In this document: positions 13,963 to 14,768 of the stretch, piece by piece
How the letters are laid out: every line of letters starts with the position of its first letter
Numbering within the stretch: the stretch's first letter is position 1
Origin: Chlorobiales bacterium
GTDB lineage: Bacteria > Bacteroidota > Chlorobiia > Chlorobiales > Chlorobiaceae
Assembly: GCA_022360355.1 (NCBI GenBank)
Contig: JAKSCY010000540.1
Location: 1-14,768 of the forward strand
Direction of reading: 5' to 3'
Length of the DNA: 14,768 bases
Translations under genes and position numbers: made by a program
The notes under the pieces: model-generated
The model's input: only the letters and a program-made list of their open reading frames with translations
Told to the model about the DNA's origin: nothing
Databases searched by the model: none

Positions 13963-14768
13963 ATGAAAAGAAAAGGCGAACCGCTGGTGACGGTTACCAT
14001 TCCGATGTATAACAATGAGAGGTTCATCAGGCAGACGATTGAATCGATCCTTGCTCAAACATATACGAATTTCGAACTGCTGATCTATGATGACAATTCG
14101 ACCGATGCGTCATACGAGATTGCAAGCTTTTTCAGGGATTCAAGGATACGTGTTGTCAGAAATGACAGAAACCTCGGTCCGGAAGGAAACTGGAACAAGG
14201 CGATAGGGGATGTCAGGGGCAAGTATGTCAAGCTTATCTGTGGTGACGATATTCTCTATCCGAAATGTCTGGAAAGGCAGGTTGCTGTTTTTGAAGACAA
14301 ACGGCATGCCGGCATAAGCCTTGTCTGCAGCCAGCGGACAATTATCGACCCGGAAGGAAAGTCCCTGATAAAGAAAATCAATCTGGTGGACAAAGGAAGA
14401 CACAAGGCTTCCGACGTTACCAGGAAACTCATACGCATGGGAACAAACATACTCGGTGAACCGGCCTGCGGGCTTTATCCGGCGGCGCTTCTCCCGCACA
14501 CCCGGGGATACAGTGCTAAGGTTCCCTACACCATCGATCTGGAATTCTGGCTGCAGCTTCTCAGGCTCGGTGATCTGTATATGATCGACGAGCCTCTTTG
14601 TGCGTTCAGGATTTCCGAAGAATCATGGTCATCGAGGATTGGTGACATGCGTTACCACCACTTTATAGAGTTTATGGAGCAGACGGCATCGGAAAAGTCT
14701 TTCGAGGTGACCGATCTTGACATGTTCATCGGGAAAATCAATTGCGCCGTTCATTCCATGACCAGCAC
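13963..14768 (+). CDS. Family 2 (GT-A) glycosyltransferase, 3' end missing
   Basis: The first 268 residues of a glycosyltransferase that would move a sugar from a nucleotide-sugar donor to a growing polysaccharide or glycolipid at the cytoplasmic membrane face. The frame stays open to the window edge. Signatures: [20 protein letters not shown] (9-28), the [17 protein letters not shown] nucleotide-binding strand (33-49), [13 protein letters not shown] (65-77) and the metal-binding CGDDILYP (92-99) that stands at the DxD position. [13 protein letters not shown] (225-237) is a typical later segment. The donor and acceptor are unknown. The start is ATG 13963, 108 bases after the pentapeptide gene, with only a weak GAGCGA before it. 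It may begin a new surface-polysaccharide region to the right. Confidence 0.88.
   Translation, partial: MKRKGEPLVTVTIPMYNNERFIRQTIESILAQTYTNFELLIYDDNSTDASYEIASFFRDSRIRVVRNDRNLGPEGNWNKAIGDVRGKYVKLICGDDILYPKCLERQVAVFEDKRHAGISLVCSQRTIIDPEGKSLIKKINLVDKGRHKASDVTRKLIRMGTNILGEPACGLYPAALLPHTRGYSAKVPYTIDLEFWLQLLRLGDLYMIDEPLCAFRISEESWSSRIGDMRYHHFIEFMEQTASEKSFEVTDLDMFIGKINCAVHSMTS

Noticed and set aside
13763..13966. Open frame across the end of the pentapeptide gene and the gap to the glycosyltransferase
   Set aside because: Most of it is a shadow of the pentapeptide gene in another frame, with no ribosome site and no family signature.

Overview
The window is a phosphate-uptake locus followed by a short membrane/envelope gene cluster and the start of a glycosyltransferase. 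Every gene is on the + strand. Base composition is moderate (close to half G+C by eye). Shine-Dalgarno sites are often weak or absent, and the protein style fits a Gram-negative bacterium; a green sulfur bacterium (Chlorobiota, Chlorobium/Prosthecochloris type) is my best guess. That is an inference from general resemblance, because no rRNA or other marker gene is present.

Region 1 (2-9790) holds a doubled Pst (phosphate-specific transport) system: the 3' end of a compact pstS, a strong terminator, a second and different pstS encoding a lipoprotein, then pstB-pstC-pstA, and after a 138-base gap pstC-pstA-pstB-phoU. The two permease/ATPase cassettes are clearly paralogous but divergent, and their order is mirrored (B-C-A, then C-A-B). 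PstS delivers periplasmic phosphate to a PstC-PstA channel driven by a PstB dimer; PhoU normally couples transport state to the PhoR/PhoB sensor pair, which is not in the window. Both long upstream gaps, before the second pstS and before the second pstC, carry direct repeats of a TGTTACA/TGTAACA-like 7-mer with an 11-base period. This is the architecture of a Pho box, so both units are probably induced by phosphate starvation. A perfect 13-bp stem-loop without a following T-tract separates the second pstS from pstB and may set a high binding-protein to permease ratio.

Region 2 (9791-10779) is a separate unit, with terminator-like hairpins on both sides. It encodes a PhoU-like protein that has an N-terminal extension and lacks the aspartate in both ExxxD metal motifs.

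Region 3 (10873-13854) is a tightly packed three-gene set: a DoxX-like membrane protein, a polytopic membrane protein with a histidine motif like that of haem-copper oxidase subunit I, and an exported pentapeptide-repeat protein made of two homologous cap-helix-cap modules of 7 and 4 complete coils. The genes overlap by 38 bases and 1 base, so they are probably translated together.

Region 4 (13963-14768) is the 5' part of a family 2 glycosyltransferase cut by the window edge. No tRNA, rRNA, CRISPR array, insertion sequence or origin was seen, and no gene-free stretch exceeds 300 bases.
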